Positions 11,580 through 21,790 of a stretch of DNA of 64,000 nucleotides are shown here, piece after piece (position 1 is the first letter of the stretch; every line of letters starts with the position of its first letter). The DNA is taken from contig JAJEKV010000049.1 of NCBI GenBank assembly GCA_021234155.1, positions 4,773,001-4,837,000 of the forward strand, in the 5' to 3' direction. Origin of the DNA: Isoetes taiwanensis. Taxonomy: Eukaryota > Streptophyta > Lycopodiopsida > Isoetales > Isoetaceae. A model generated the notes under the pieces. That model was not told the DNA's origin, ran no database searches, and saw only the letters and a list, made by a program, of their open reading frames with translations. Position numbers and translations under genes: made by a program.

Positions 11580-12000
11580 CAAGAGAAGGTAAATGGCACT
11601 AGAAGGCAAAGCAAATGCATGCCCCCCAGGAAGGAAACATATCCAATGTCCTTAGAACTCCATTCCCTAGTCATAAAATAAGGTCTTTCCTTCTCGCTAC
11701 CAAATTGGAAAACAATATACTATGCTCCTTGAATCTATCCTTTCAATTCTGCATCCGTTGCTTTGCTGCATCCTCCCTAAGCACACAAGCAACTGTAAAA
11801 GACTTTCCTAACTTCAAAATCAGGCCACTTTATTTGTGAAATCACGCAAGCAAAACAAAACTCTTTTGAAGGCTTGGAAAAGCCGGGTGCTTCCGCAAAG
11901 CTCTTGAAAGTCCGATTGAGGAGCAAGGTTGTGCAAAGAAGGCATTGGAGAAACAGTGCGACTTGAAAAAAAAGAAGAAGGAAATAATTGGGTTTTCATA
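11580..12000. other. No gene recognised
   Basis: Probable intron or intergenic sequence between two minus-strand exon remnants. No motif was recognised. Confidence 0.4.
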
Positions 12001-12001
12001 C

Positions 12002-12125
12002 CTGTATTAGTTTCAACAAATCCTTCACCAGGCTCATAGCCGTAGGGCTCTGAGGCGGCACCATCACAAAGCGCCACTTCTTTATCATATTTGCTCCATT
12101 TCAGGTCATAAACAAGCCCATTCCC
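12002..12125 (-). pseudogene. Unidentified exon-like minus-strand fragment
   Basis: The minus strand reads LVTGNGLVYDLKWSKYDKE, then VALCDGAASEPYGYEPGEGF and VETNT, ending at a GTATGA splice donor. Composition and the donor site suggest a real host exon, but I do not recognise the family. It lies upstream, in the same orientation, of the desaturase fragment. Nothing ties the two together. Confidence 0.35.
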
Positions 12126-12229
12126 TGTTACTAAAGGAGAAGATTTGAATAAAAAATCTGTGTTCCAGTTACCCGGTCCAGAACATCATTGATCCACAAC
12201 GCAACTGACCGTGCATTTACAGGGAACAA

Positions 12230-13075
12230 AGGGTTTTTAGCAGTCATCAACATATAGTGAGTATATTCCAGCATATACTCAGTATATCCCACAAACCCAC
12301 ATAAACGAGGGTTTGCCCCCCTAGGGGCAACCCAAAAAAGGGCAGAAACAAAAAAGGGAAAGGGAGAAAAGGAAAAAAAAAAAGGCAAGGAAGGAAAAAA
12401 ATGAAGGTAAAAGGACCACTGGCCAAATTCACTTAATCAGATAGTCGAAAATGGGAATGGGAAAAGGAAAATGGAAAAGGAGATGGGAAAAAAGGATAAA
12501 GGAAAAAAATGGAAGGAAAAATGGAAAAGGAAAAAAAAAAGAGGGGGGGGAGGGAGGAAAGGGGAAAAAAAAAAGAATATAAAAAGGGTAAAATAAGAAA
12601 GAAACGAAGTGAAAAAAGGTAAAGAATAAAAGAATAAAAGCTAGAAAGGAAAAAAAATGGAAAATGGAAACAAGAAAAGGGAGGGGAGAAAAGGAACAAA
12701 AAAAGAAAAGGAAAAAGGGAAGGTAAAAAGATGGACGGCTGAACTTCACTCAATCCAGTAGTCGAAAAGAGAAATGGGAAAAGGAAAAAGGAAAAGGGAA
12801 AGGGAAAGGGAAAAAGGAAAGAAGGCAAAAAGGATAAAGGGAAAAAAAAAAGGAGAAGGAAAAAATGAAAAAGGAAAAAAGGTAAAAGAAAGAGGGAAAA
12901 GGAAAAAGGAAAAAAAAAATGAGGCGGAAAGAAGGAAAAAGGTAAAAAAGGTAAAAGCAAACATTAACAAAGTGAAAAAAAGTAAAGAAAAAAAATAAAA
13001 GCTAGAAAGGAAAAAAAAAAAGAAAGAAAAAGGAAAGGAAAAGGATCAATGAAAGAAGGCAGAAAAAAAGAAGAA
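12230..13075 (+). repeat. Polypurine block II with conserved head and 320-bp units
   Basis: Begins with the same head as block I (CATATACTC palindromes, then GGGTTTGCCCCCCTAGGGG). About 740 bp of G/A-rich sequence follow. A non-purine marker segment (GGCCAAATTCACTTAATC, then TAGTCGAAAA) occurs near 12420 and again near 12740, about 320 bp apart, and also in block I. The block is therefore built from a repeat unit rather than from simple sequence alone. Confidence 0.82.
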
Positions 13076-14105
13076 TAGAATAGAATAGTTTTTTTAACGT
13101 CCACGAATAGGTCATGGGACCCATACAATGGGCTAGTACAATCATTACTACTAGGATTAAAAAACCCCTGCCTCGAAAGGTTTTCAAGGGAAAAACCTTT
13201 GCAGTAATGATGATACTAGACAAAGCTTAGAAAATGACTACTGAGGGCTCAGTAATTGCAGACGTTTATCTAGAACCTCAAGTATATATAATGCCAAGTC
13301 ATGCACAGATGGTGCGCTGAGAAGTTGTGGAAGCGTGGAATGGAATGCTAAGGTCGAAAAATGATTCGAACTATCTCAAAAAGGGGGCAACTCGTAAGCA
13401 GTATGGCTTTCATCTTCAATAACCTCAGAATGGGGCACAAAAGCACATAGTCTCGCTTTCGCGGCAATTGCGGCCGCTCCCATCTACCTGTCTCAATCCA
13501 GTGGCTTTGTGGGACCCCGGCGAATTGATGCAATAGCTACAAGCTTGTTCCCTCGACAATGAAGCAAGCAAATAAGCTTTGGGGCCCCGTGCCAAAGTGG
13601 GATTTATGTGTGCATGATAATGACCGATTTTCACTTGGGCCAAAGTAATCAAGCTGCGTCCCATATCTTTTAAGAAAAAACGACCATTAAGATATTGTTG
13701 CAAAAGCTCGGGATCGAATCGGCAAGCATCAGGCGGTGCTCACGGTTACCGCCCAACGGGCAAACCATGTAGTGCAATGCTCTTTCCAACATCGTTTCAA
13801 ACGCCGAGGAGATTTCACCATGGCAAGTGCAAGAACGGGGATACCTAACATCATCCATGTGGTGCACCTTGCGCGATATAGTGGAGATGGCGCTTCATGG
13901 CGTAATGTTGAAGAGGCCAAAACCCATCTCTTGTAAAAGAATAGCATAGGGCAATCATTTGTAAGTGAGAAAGGACTTTTGCACCCGCCTCCAAGCTCTC
14001 CCAAGCACTAGCACTAATGGCAGGCCCCCACACTTCAGAACCATACAGTAAAACAGGCTCTACCAAAGCCCGAAACAAGTGGGCTTTCCGTGGCCAATCA
14101 TGAAT
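13076..14105 (-). mobile_element. LINE-C fragment, 3' half, heavily decayed
   Basis: Minus-strand remnant of a LINE close to LINE-D. The plus strand carries the (AATAG)n complement of a CTATT tail at about 13075-13088, then a 3' UTR (13090-13330), then decayed coding sequence. Coding traces read from the far end are RALVEPVLLYGSEVWGPAI (thumb block), GHYHAHINPTLARGPKAYL and a degraded knuckle VIEDESHTAYELP. Several frame changes and stops are present. The 3' UTR is a close homologue of the LINE end at 51690-51945. The 5' break abuts polypurine block III. Confidence 0.75.
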
Positions 14106-15180
14106 TTTTTTCATGAATCATGAAAAAAAGGAGGAGAGGGGGAAAAACTGAAAAAAGAGTAGGGAGAAAAACGAAAAGAAAAAGGGAAAAGCAGAAAAGG
14201 AGAAGAAAGAGGTCGGGGGAACTGCATAAATCTGTTATAAAGAGAAAGGGCAAAGAAAAAAAATAAAGAGAGGCAGAATGGGGGGAAGGGAAACAAAAAA
14301 TGGGACGAGGAAAAGGGGAGAGGAAAATGGGAAAAAGAGAAGGGGAAAGCACGAAAAAAGGAGGAAGAGGGACAAAGGGTGAGGAACTAGGAAAAAAAGT
14401 GGCAAAAAAGAGCATGGGAAGTAAAAAGAAAAAGGGAAGGGGAATGGGCACATAGAAAAGGGAAGAGGTTGGGGAAAGGAGGAAAAGGGGCACATGAAAA
14501 AGGTGGAAAAAAGGGAACGGAAAAAAAACATGGGAATGGGAAAGAAAAAAATGAAAAAAAAAGGGGAAAGGAAAGGGAAAAGAGCACAGAAAAATGGGAA
14601 AAGCGCGGAAAGGATAAAAGGGGAAGGGAAAAGAAAAAGAAAAAAGGAAGGCGAAAAGGAGGGAAGGGAAGGGAATAAGGGCACGAAAAAAACGGGAGAG
14701 GGATCTGACAGAAGAGAAAGGGAAAAGGGCACGGGAAGAAGGGAAAGAGGGGAAAAAGGAAGAGAGAAAGAGCATGGAAAAGGGAAAAAAAATGATGATG
14801 GGCGAGGGGAAAAGGAGAAGAGGGTGGGAAAATGAGGAAAACGGGCACATGAAAAAGATGGAAAAATTGGAATGAAAAAAGGGCATGGAAAAGGCGAAAA
14901 CGAAAGAGAAAAGAAAAAAGAAGGAGGAGGGCGAGGAAAGGGTGAAAAGGAGAGGGAAAAAGTTCATAAATAAAAAAGAAAGAGAGAAAAGGGAAGGGGA
15001 AAATGAAGCGAGGGAGGGAAAAGAGGGTTAAAAAGTAAAAAGAGAAACGGAAAATGTGTAGGAAAAATGGAAAAAAAGGAAAAGGGAAAATTAAAGTGTG
15101 TAGGAAAATGAAAATGGGAAGGAAAAAGTGAAAACATGGGATAGAGAAAAAGGCAAAGGGAAGGGGAAGCAATTTTGAAT
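14106..15180 (+). repeat. Polypurine block III
   Basis: More than 1 kb of almost pure G/A sequence on the plus strand, interrupted by recurring GGGCAC and CATG motifs at irregular spacing. It lacks the head of blocks I and II. The apparent minus-strand ORFs (up to 289 codons) consist of phenylalanine, serine, proline and leucine and are artefacts of composition. Confidence 0.85.
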
Positions 15181-15820
15181 GCACAAAAACTTCTTATAGC
15201 CCAGCAACATTGGGCTTGGTTTCTAGATTTATGAAAAGGAGTTAGAGAAAAACAAGTTTCCGTCCATACAGATTCCCAACTTATGCCCAGCAACGCTGGG
15301 TACCATTACTAGTGTCATTAGAAAGCTGATACCTTAAATATTCAAAAAATAGATTTTTGGTTCAATCTGACACTTGTAGACAGAGCTACATTGTCCCAAA
15401 GTTTGTCTATTTCAAGACTGCTTTGGTTCAGAAATTGGCCATTTTTGTGGTTCATATCTCATCCCAACATGGTTCAATTTTGGTTCATATCAGTTCCAAT
15501 ATTGGTCCACAAGTTAGCCAACATGTTCAGCCTGTAACCTAATGTTAAACATACAAATACCTTAAGAAATTCAAAACATATACCTATGCTCTTAATTCTG
15601 GATCAGTTCATGGGGATTTGAATCCCTGTTGGTGTTCAACACCAATTTCCAGAGATCAGCCTGCACACACAAGCAAAAATTAGAGCTGCACACACAGATA
15701 AAGCTATAGTTACATCGCCTCTGCAACAAACAAACATGATTTCAGATTAAGCTTGTAATGAGTAAATAAGAGCCAATAGCAGAAATAAAGACACATTCTT
15801 GAGAATACAAAGAATTCAGA
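15180..15820. other. No gene; possible SINE head on the minus strand
   Basis: Noncoding stretch between the polypurine block and pogo-1. On the minus strand near 15600-15665, GGGATTCAAATCCC resembles a tRNA B box with a short hairpin (GGTGTTGAACACC) before it, which could be a tRNA-derived SINE. No A box or tail could be fixed. An AACTTATGCCCAGCAACGCTGG-like motif occurs twice (15195, 15280). Confidence 0.3.
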
Positions 15821-15824
15821 GATC

Positions 15825-18175
15825 TTAATCTCTTTGTCTCTTTGCTGGCCTATTAGCAATTGAATCGTCTTGCCCATGATCACATTCATGGGTATCTTCA
15901 AGGCTATAATCAATCTGCCAATTGCTTTGTTCCAAATCAGGATTTTCAGTCCCTTCTTCTCTATTTACTGGATTTGGATGATCATTCTCATCATCAAAAT
16001 GGTCTACAGCCTCAGCAAAGCATTCCTCAGCATTTGCTATTGGAATGTGTACACAAATTTCAAGATTAGCTTCATGTGCATCGTTTATTATAATTATCAA
16101 GGTTTGGTATTTCCAGAATTTCATCTTCCTCTTCCTGATCTAATTTATCATCCTCATCACTAACATCATTGAAATCTATGTTTATATCAGACTCAGAATC
16201 TGAATCTGAATCTTCAACCTGCAATTTGAGTTGTTAAATATACTTTAACTGAAGCAAATGAAGAAGGAAAGGAAATAAGCATAGAGCATCAAATCAATAA
16301 AATACAAATTATAATTACCTTCTTTCTCTTCTTTCCCTTTGCCTTTCTCTTAAGTTTTTTCTTCATCTCTCGAGATGCAGCCCTTTCCTTTTTACTCTCC
16401 TCTTTCTCCTTCAATTTTGCTTCTTTTATTTTCTTCTTCTCTTCCTGAGCTGCCTTCTTTGCCTTAGTAGCTTCCTCCCTTGCCTTCTTCTTTTCCTCTT
16501 CTCTATTTCTTCTTGCTCCGGCCTAGCTATAATATCTGCTTTAGTCACAAGAAGTGTGCCCTTGATATCTTTGGGCACAAAAGTTCTCCTAACTCTTTGC
16601 CTAATCTGATTTTGTGCAACCTGATCTGGATTTCCTGCAACCTCATTTCCTTCAACCTCATTTACAGCGTCAACAAGTTGATCCAGAGGTGTATTAGCCC
16701 TGTTTTCCTAGAATAAAAAGTCTCTACCACCAAGTTCTGGTACAACTTTAGCTGGATTCAATGGCCATATACTTGTTTTCTGAAATGCAGCAGTTATATT
16801 AGTGGGGGTTAGAGAATGTTCTAATGCTTCAGATACAAATGCAGTTAAATCCTCTTTGGCAGGTTCCACCCCACTCTTGTGTAGGCTATATTTATGCCTA
16901 GCATTCCCAAAAGCTTCTTTAAATGGCCGGAAGCAAGCCACATCAAGTGGCTGCAACCTGTGGCTTATATGTGGAGGAAGCTTATATGTGGCATATTTAA
17001 TTGTCTCAACCTGCAAATGGCTTCCATGCCCATCCAAAATCAACAAATGCGGATTATCAATTGAAACACCACCAGGAACATTACCTTTAAAATGATCAAT
17101 CCAACTCTTGAAGAGATCATTGGTAATCCAAGCTCTAGGTTGCATGGCCATTGCTGCATCAGGCTCACAACCATCTAGGTAATGCTCCCTCGCTCTTTTC
17201 CCTTTCAAAATGTACAAAGAAGGCAGTTTTGTACCTGAAGCTGAAACACAGCAGAGCACAGTCAGCCACTCCCTATTCTTCATTGTTCTTTCAGAAATCT
17301 GCTTTGCACCCTTCCTTGAAATGACCCTAAGACCAGATTCTTTTCCTGCCTGCACCCCAGATTCATCACAATTCCATATGTGATTTGCATCAAATCCAAA
17401 AGTATTGTATGCTTCCTGTAGACCAGAATAAAAAGCATCCAAATTTGGGGCAGAGATTGCAATTGCTCGGGCATTATCAACAACCTGTGCTTTCCTCAAA
17501 GCTAATTCAGGATGTCTACCCTTGAAACACTTCCACATTTCATGCCAGAAATGCCATCAGTGAAAGGAGTTGGCCTGCCAACAACTATTTCTGCAACCCT
17601 ATCTCTAAGCATCCGAACACTAACCCCAGTTCCATCAGCAGGCATCTGCAAGCACCAAACAACAATATCCTCCTCCTCCTCCTTTGTGGTCAAGACCTTG
17701 GGCTTCTTCCCATTTTTCACCTTAGAAATACCAAACAGATAATTTCTTAGGGTTGTATGAGGGATGCCATATTTTCTAGCAATCTTATGAATGCTAGAAT
17801 AACCCTCCTCTACTTCTTCCACATCAGCATCCATTTGTTCTTGTCCATGACCCTCTCTTCATATTTGTTACCTTCTTACCTTTTTGCATCCCAGGAGGAG
17901 GGGCTTGCACTCTATTACGACAAGCAAATCGAGGCCATTGAGAAAAGAGTGTAACAGCAGGACCTTCATCTTCAACATGAGAAAGAGCAAGGGATTTGGA
18001 TGGATGGGAATTGAAACGGGAACAACATTCTGAGTAAAAGCAGAAGGGCAAGAAAATTTTGTGCACGAGAGATGCATGGAAAGAGTCTGATTTATAGAGA
18101 AGTGAAGTGCTGCTATTGGCTGTCAATGAATTACATGGATCAACCAGCAAGCAGAAGGTTGGATTGCATGCCACA
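15825..18175 (-). pseudogene. pogo-1: Tigger/pogo-like DDE transposase, frameshifted
   Basis: Minus-strand transposase of the Tc1-mariner/pogo group. An N-terminal Psq-like helix-turn-helix region reads YSSIHKIARKYGIPHTTLRN (near 17770-17810), followed by a CENP-B-like second HTH. The catalytic core begins HIWNCDESGVQAG (first Asp), then LLILDGHGSH (second Asp), then SHRLQPLDVACFRPFK. The C-terminal third is lysine- and glutamate-rich with GTLLVTKADI, ending acidic near 15825. Frameshifts near 17840, 17545 and within the charged tail break it. Unlike pogo-2 it has no intron after the CVSASG block. Its terminal repeats were not found. Confidence 0.82.
16708..17538 (-). CDS. pogo-1 DDE catalytic domain ORF (fragment)
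   Basis: 276-codon open segment holding most of the catalytic core. WKCFKGRHPEL begins it, the first catalytic aspartate lies in WNCDESGVQ, the second in ILDGHGSH, and the region around NITAAFQKTSIWPLNP ends the DDE fold. Its homologue in pogo-2 lies at 35738-36595 and 38130-38450. It is one open piece of a dead transposase. The start methionine is where the frame opens after the frameshift near 17545. Confidence 0.8.
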   Translation of the reverse strand: MWKCFKGRHPELALRKAQVVDNARAIAISAPNLDAFYSGLQEAYNTFGFDANHIWNCDESGVQAGKESGLRVISRKGAKQISERTMKNREWLTVLCCVSASGTKLPSLYILKGKRAREHYLDGCEPDAAMAMQPRAWITNDLFKSWIDHFKGNVPGGVSIDNPHLLILDGHGSHLQVETIKYATYKLPPHISHRLQPLDVACFRPFKEAFGNARHKYSLHKSGVEPAKEDLTAFVSEALEHSLTPTNITAAFQKTSIWPLNPAKVVPELGGRDFLF

Positions 18176-18393
18176 GCATCAATCCTGAGGAGAAGAGATC
18201 TGGATCATTCATATTTAGGAGAGGCAAAAGATTTTGTGTGGGAAAAGTAGTTGGACGAGCTCTCAAGGCCGAAATATCAGGCCTAATTCTTGCAAAGGTA
18301 TTGTTTGCAGCATAGCAAAAAGCATGATTTCCAGGCATAATTTTCAACCATAGAACATAAAAGAAATTAAAGAGGATAAGAAGTGAACTAACC

Positions 18394-18572
18394 ATGTGAA
18401 GCTCTTGTTCACAACGGTAAATAGCTGCACCAAAAATAGAAAGTATTCGTTCCAAATTAGGAGACAGTTGAACTATAGAAGAGCCACGTGCTGAACCGTT
18501 GAGATATACAGCGTAATCCATTTTTGGGCGCCTCCTCCGGACCAAAATATGGCTCTGATCTGCCGTCTTCAT
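18394..18572 (-). other. Unidentified first-exon-like segment
   Basis: The minus strand opens with an ATG, runs through MDYAVYLNGSARGSSIVQL and SPNLERILSIFGAAIYRCEQ, and reaches ELHM immediately before a GTTAGT splice donor. Sequence complexity looks like real protein. I do not recognise the family and no second exon was found, so this may be a host 5' exon cut off by pogo-1. Confidence 0.35.
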
Positions 18573-18716
18573 GTCGCACAGAAAACCCTAGAACTAAAAA
18601 ACGTCCAACAATGGACTATAACGATGCCATGCTGGACCTAAAAGGGCAACCAGATGGCCTATAACTTGTCCAAAAATTTGGAGGGATGTGGTACCCCGAT
18701 CCAATAATGGTTCTGC

Positions 18717-19765
18717 TACTCTATCCGATTGTGGGAAAAAAAAACTTGCACCTCCGCCAAAGGAATTCCACGTCGGTTTCATGTGCCAACATCATCTCTA
18801 TACGTATTTCAATACGAATACTACAATAAACCTTCAAAAATCATATATTACAAGATGGAAGAAGTAAGCAAACCAAATGTGCACCCTAAGTACATCTACA
18901 TTCTGGTTCCACATCAATTTGACAGCTTTGTGCTCTAAGTAGCAACTATAAGAACAAGAATAGATTCTATAAAAGGAATATCTAGAATGGGCATTATAAG
19001 ATCGCTTAGGCCATCTTGATTCTAAAAAATCATCCATATGGAATAAGTGCATCCGTTTCAGAAACTTGGACAGATTCCTCAAGTGTGTCCTTTTTTAGTC
19101 AGTGTTCTTTCTAGGGTTTGCTCAAGATTATTGAGCTCATTCTTTGCTGCTTGCTCCTTAGCAAAGACAGATTGCAAGGTCGTATGCAACAATCCTTTAA
19201 TGACAAATTATTCATGCCCAGTGATATTCCATATAAAATTCAGCATTTTTAGGCATTCCATATAAAAAGCTACGCAATGCAAAGTAATGCCCAGTGATTA
19301 CGACCTCAAGGATCTTCTCGTTCAACCACTGCTTTTTTCATCTTATTCTACAATCTAGCATCTCTCTTTTTATGTAAATCTAATTTCTTGTAGATTGCAG
19401 AGGAAATTGAATCATCACACGATATCTCCTAAGTTTCAGTGAGATCCAACAAATCTGGATCAGTGCATTGGAATTCATCTGGCCGAAAATCCAATGGTAA
19501 ACATGTGATTGCCTCCAAGCCGGTATCAAGAGCACCCTAGGCTCGAAGAAATTGGAGGCTCGAATTTACAACATACAACCATTCGTGCGAAAATCCAACT
19601 AAAATCCCATAATCAATTCCTAATGGTTGGGTGTTGAGGTGGATATGTGAGCATATGAAGGGTGTGAAAAAAATGACGGGCGGGTACACCCATTAGCAGT
19701 CAAATTAAGCAAAAGCTGGGGTGCTTGGGAAACCACTTTAAGATTTGAGGCAGCAAAACACATAG
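18717..19765. repeat. Kinase-flank block, copy C
   Basis: One of three long copies of the same single-copy-like sequence (others: 33647-34306 and 42500-43610). The copies agree over hundreds of bases, including CACCTCCGCCAAAGGAATTC, TCCATATGGAATAAGTG and the end GCAAAACACATAGTAA. On the minus strand it carries exon-like pieces: LQSVFAKEQAAKNELNNLEQ (coiled coil, near 19100-19190) and LPLDFRPDEFQCTDPDLLDL (near 19440-19500). These are separated by stops. In copy A the block lies directly downstream of the kinase gene. The encoded protein is not recognised. Confidence 0.8.
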
Positions 19766-19900
19766 TAAGATATAGATGATATTTTCTATAATTTTGAATG
19801 TAGTTGTTGAACGTCTCATAGACCTGGTGGTCTGTAGACGTGAATAAGAAACATTTCATTTTATTTCTCTCCCCCTCCCCCTTCCCCTCCCCGGAGCACA
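19764..19900 (+). mobile_element. Extremely 5'-truncated LINE-A copy (3' end only)
   Basis: About 45 bp matching the last codons of LINE-A (GATATTTTCTATAATTTTGA and following) lead into the hairpin, with outer arms CGTCT (19812-19816) and AGACG (19836-19840) and inner arms GACC (19821-19824) and GGTC (19829-19832). Then comes a pyrimidine tail of CATTT and CTCCCC repeats. The left junction follows ACATAGTAA of block C, where the other block copies continue into host sequence. Confidence 0.72.
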
Positions 19901-20069
19901 AAGATTTTTGCAGAGGCTTAAACCTCAACATCAAAGTAGCACTGTAGGAAGGTTTTTCTGTGAACATGGCAAATAAATAGGATTATTCCTTTGCATAAAA
20001 CAAGAGATACACTTGATCCAAATAATTCTTATTATATTAGCACAGCTGCAGGGATGAAAGAATTTAGAA

Positions 20070-20800
20070 GGTTGCTGAAGATGAATTATGCATACGGGCA
20101 ATAGTTGCAACATATAATATTCGCAAAATAGGATCTGGCAGCACAGTTATGAGCAAACTATATAAAGAGGGATCAATGGATGAGGCTTTTCAAGCAGTAC
20201 AGATTATGGAACAGCAAGGTATTCCTATATCTAGTAACATTCTTTGCTCTCTTTTGGAGGTTAGATTCTACCCCCCCGTTTAAATGATTCACTTATTCGT
20301 CTCTATGCACCTTCTGGAAGTTTGCTTGAAGCCAACGAGTTATACCTGGAGTGCAATTATATCTGCAAATGCCAACGATGGACATGGTGAGAGAGCTCTT
20401 GAATTTTACAAGAAAATGTGTTTGTCCAACATGAAGTGTGATTCTCATGCTTATGTTGCGGTTCTAAAAGCTTGTTCAACAATAGAAGCTTTAGAGCAGG
20501 GCAGGTTATTACATGGGGAGATTATAGAATCTAGAAACGACTTTGATATGATAGTTGGGAATACTTTGGTTGATATGTATGGGAAATTTGGGAATTTAGG
20601 TGAAGCATGCACAGAGTATTTGATAATTTACTTAACCGAGATGCTATCTCTTATAATACACTTGTTGCAGGCTATGCTTGTCATGGACTCGTCTTTCCTA
20701 CTCTTGAACTTTTTGAGGAAATGCAACAACAGATGATAAAACTAGAAAGAGCGATGCTTTTGAGCATTCTTAAAGCATGTGGCACCAGGGTGGTGGTCTG
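20070..20800 (+). pseudogene. PPR protein, frameshifted and cut by LINE-D
   Basis: Plus-strand PPR protein in three open pieces: about 20070-20270 (YKEGSMDEAFQAVQIMEQQG), 20284-20610 (KPTSYTWSAIISANANDG, AVLKACSTIEALEQGRLLHG, MIVGNTLVDMYGKFGNLGEA) and 20607-20800 (HRVFDNLLNRDAISYNTLVA, MLLSILKACG). The piece boundaries are frameshifts. The repeat order (S and L type motifs of about 31-36 residues) is that of PLS-class organellar RNA-binding proteins. It ends in ILKACGT, where LINE-D endonuclease sequence begins. The N-terminal piece resembles the ends of fern-type PPR proteins; that comparison is from memory. Confidence 0.8.
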
Positions 20801-21184
20801 GAACTGTCGGGATTTCCCGTGGCAGAAGAGCGATAGCCTCAATTCAGTAGCTGTCTCATCTTCCTAATGGAGACATGGGAATACCCAGGCCACAGGTTGC
20901 CCGATCTGCCAGGGTACAAGCATTTTTCGGTGTTCAATGGTTGTACCAAGGGTTGTACAGAGAGGCGTGGGCATGGTGGGGTTGCTTGCTACTACCGGGT
21001 AGCCTTGGCACATTTGGTTTTCCTCCAGAAGACCGACAGACATAACCGCTACTTGTGGGTACGAGTGCACCACCCTGGCGGCGATCCTCTCTTCCTAGCT
21101 GCTTGCTACTTTCCCCATGCAGAGAGTACCTTCTATCACAGCCACCCAGAGGTGGACAGGATGGACCCGTATGTCGATCTATAT
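20795..21184 (+). pseudogene. LINE-D endonuclease, N-terminal half
   Basis: GC-rich LINE endonuclease start. The motif ETWEYPGHRLPDLPGYKHF carries the catalytic glutamate; RRGHGGVACYYR, LWVRVHHPGGDPLFLAACYF and DPYVDLY follow. The same order of blocks is seen in LINE-A (GHGGIACYVR, IAGCYFPP). The domain breaks at 21184, where a CACTA terminus begins. Its other half (LLGDFNAR onward) is found at about 29665, 8.5 kb away. At least one frame change lies before 20867. Confidence 0.82.
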
Positions 21185-21199
21185 CACTACAAGAGAAGG

Positions 21200-21790
21200 G
21201 GTCAATTAGTGTCATCAAAACGTCACCAGACATTAGAAAGTGTATATTGGTGACATTTTTTATAGAGGTGATGCTATAGATGCCATGTTTTGTGTTACTT
21301 ATAGCCTCACTCTTTGTGTCACCAGCAGTGTCAGTAAATTTGCTATGATACTATAGATGTTGCTATTAGCACCAATTATAACGTCACCAATTGTTACACA
21401 TATAGCATCAGTGTCAATGTCAGTACCCACTAGTGACGTTATAGGTGTTGTTATTAGCATCAGATATAGTGTCAGTAGTTGTTACACATATAACATCAGT
21501 ATTAGTGTCAGTGTGCAGTAGTGACATTATAGGTGTTGTTATTAGCATGAAATATAGTGTTAGCAGTTGCTACACATATACCATCAGTACTAGTGTCAGT
21601 GCCCATTAGTGACATTATAGGTGGTGGTATTACCATCAAATAGAATAGCGCCTGTAGTGTCACGAATTTCGTCAATGTTTGTATGGCCATAGTATATGCC
21701 ATAATAGATGCTATTATTAGTATCATCAATACGGTCAAATATTGTCCCAGTAGTCATGTCAAACATTATGTCAGTTCACAGTGATATTAT
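21200..21790 (+). repeat. CACTA left subterminal repeats
   Basis: Repeats centred on TAGTGACATTATAGGTGTTG occur near 21430, 21525 and 21610 with about 97-bp spacing, plus more diverged copies. Repeats of this kind are where CACTA transposases bind in characterised elements; binding here is inferred. Confidence 0.72.

Noticed and set aside
12429-12970. Minus-strand hydrophobic ORFs (up to 175 codons)
   Set aside because: Same artefact in polypurine block II.
14098-15184. Minus-strand ORFs of 165-289 codons resembling membrane proteins
   Set aside because: Same artefact in polypurine block III; the apparent membrane segments are translated TTT/TTC/CTT repeats.
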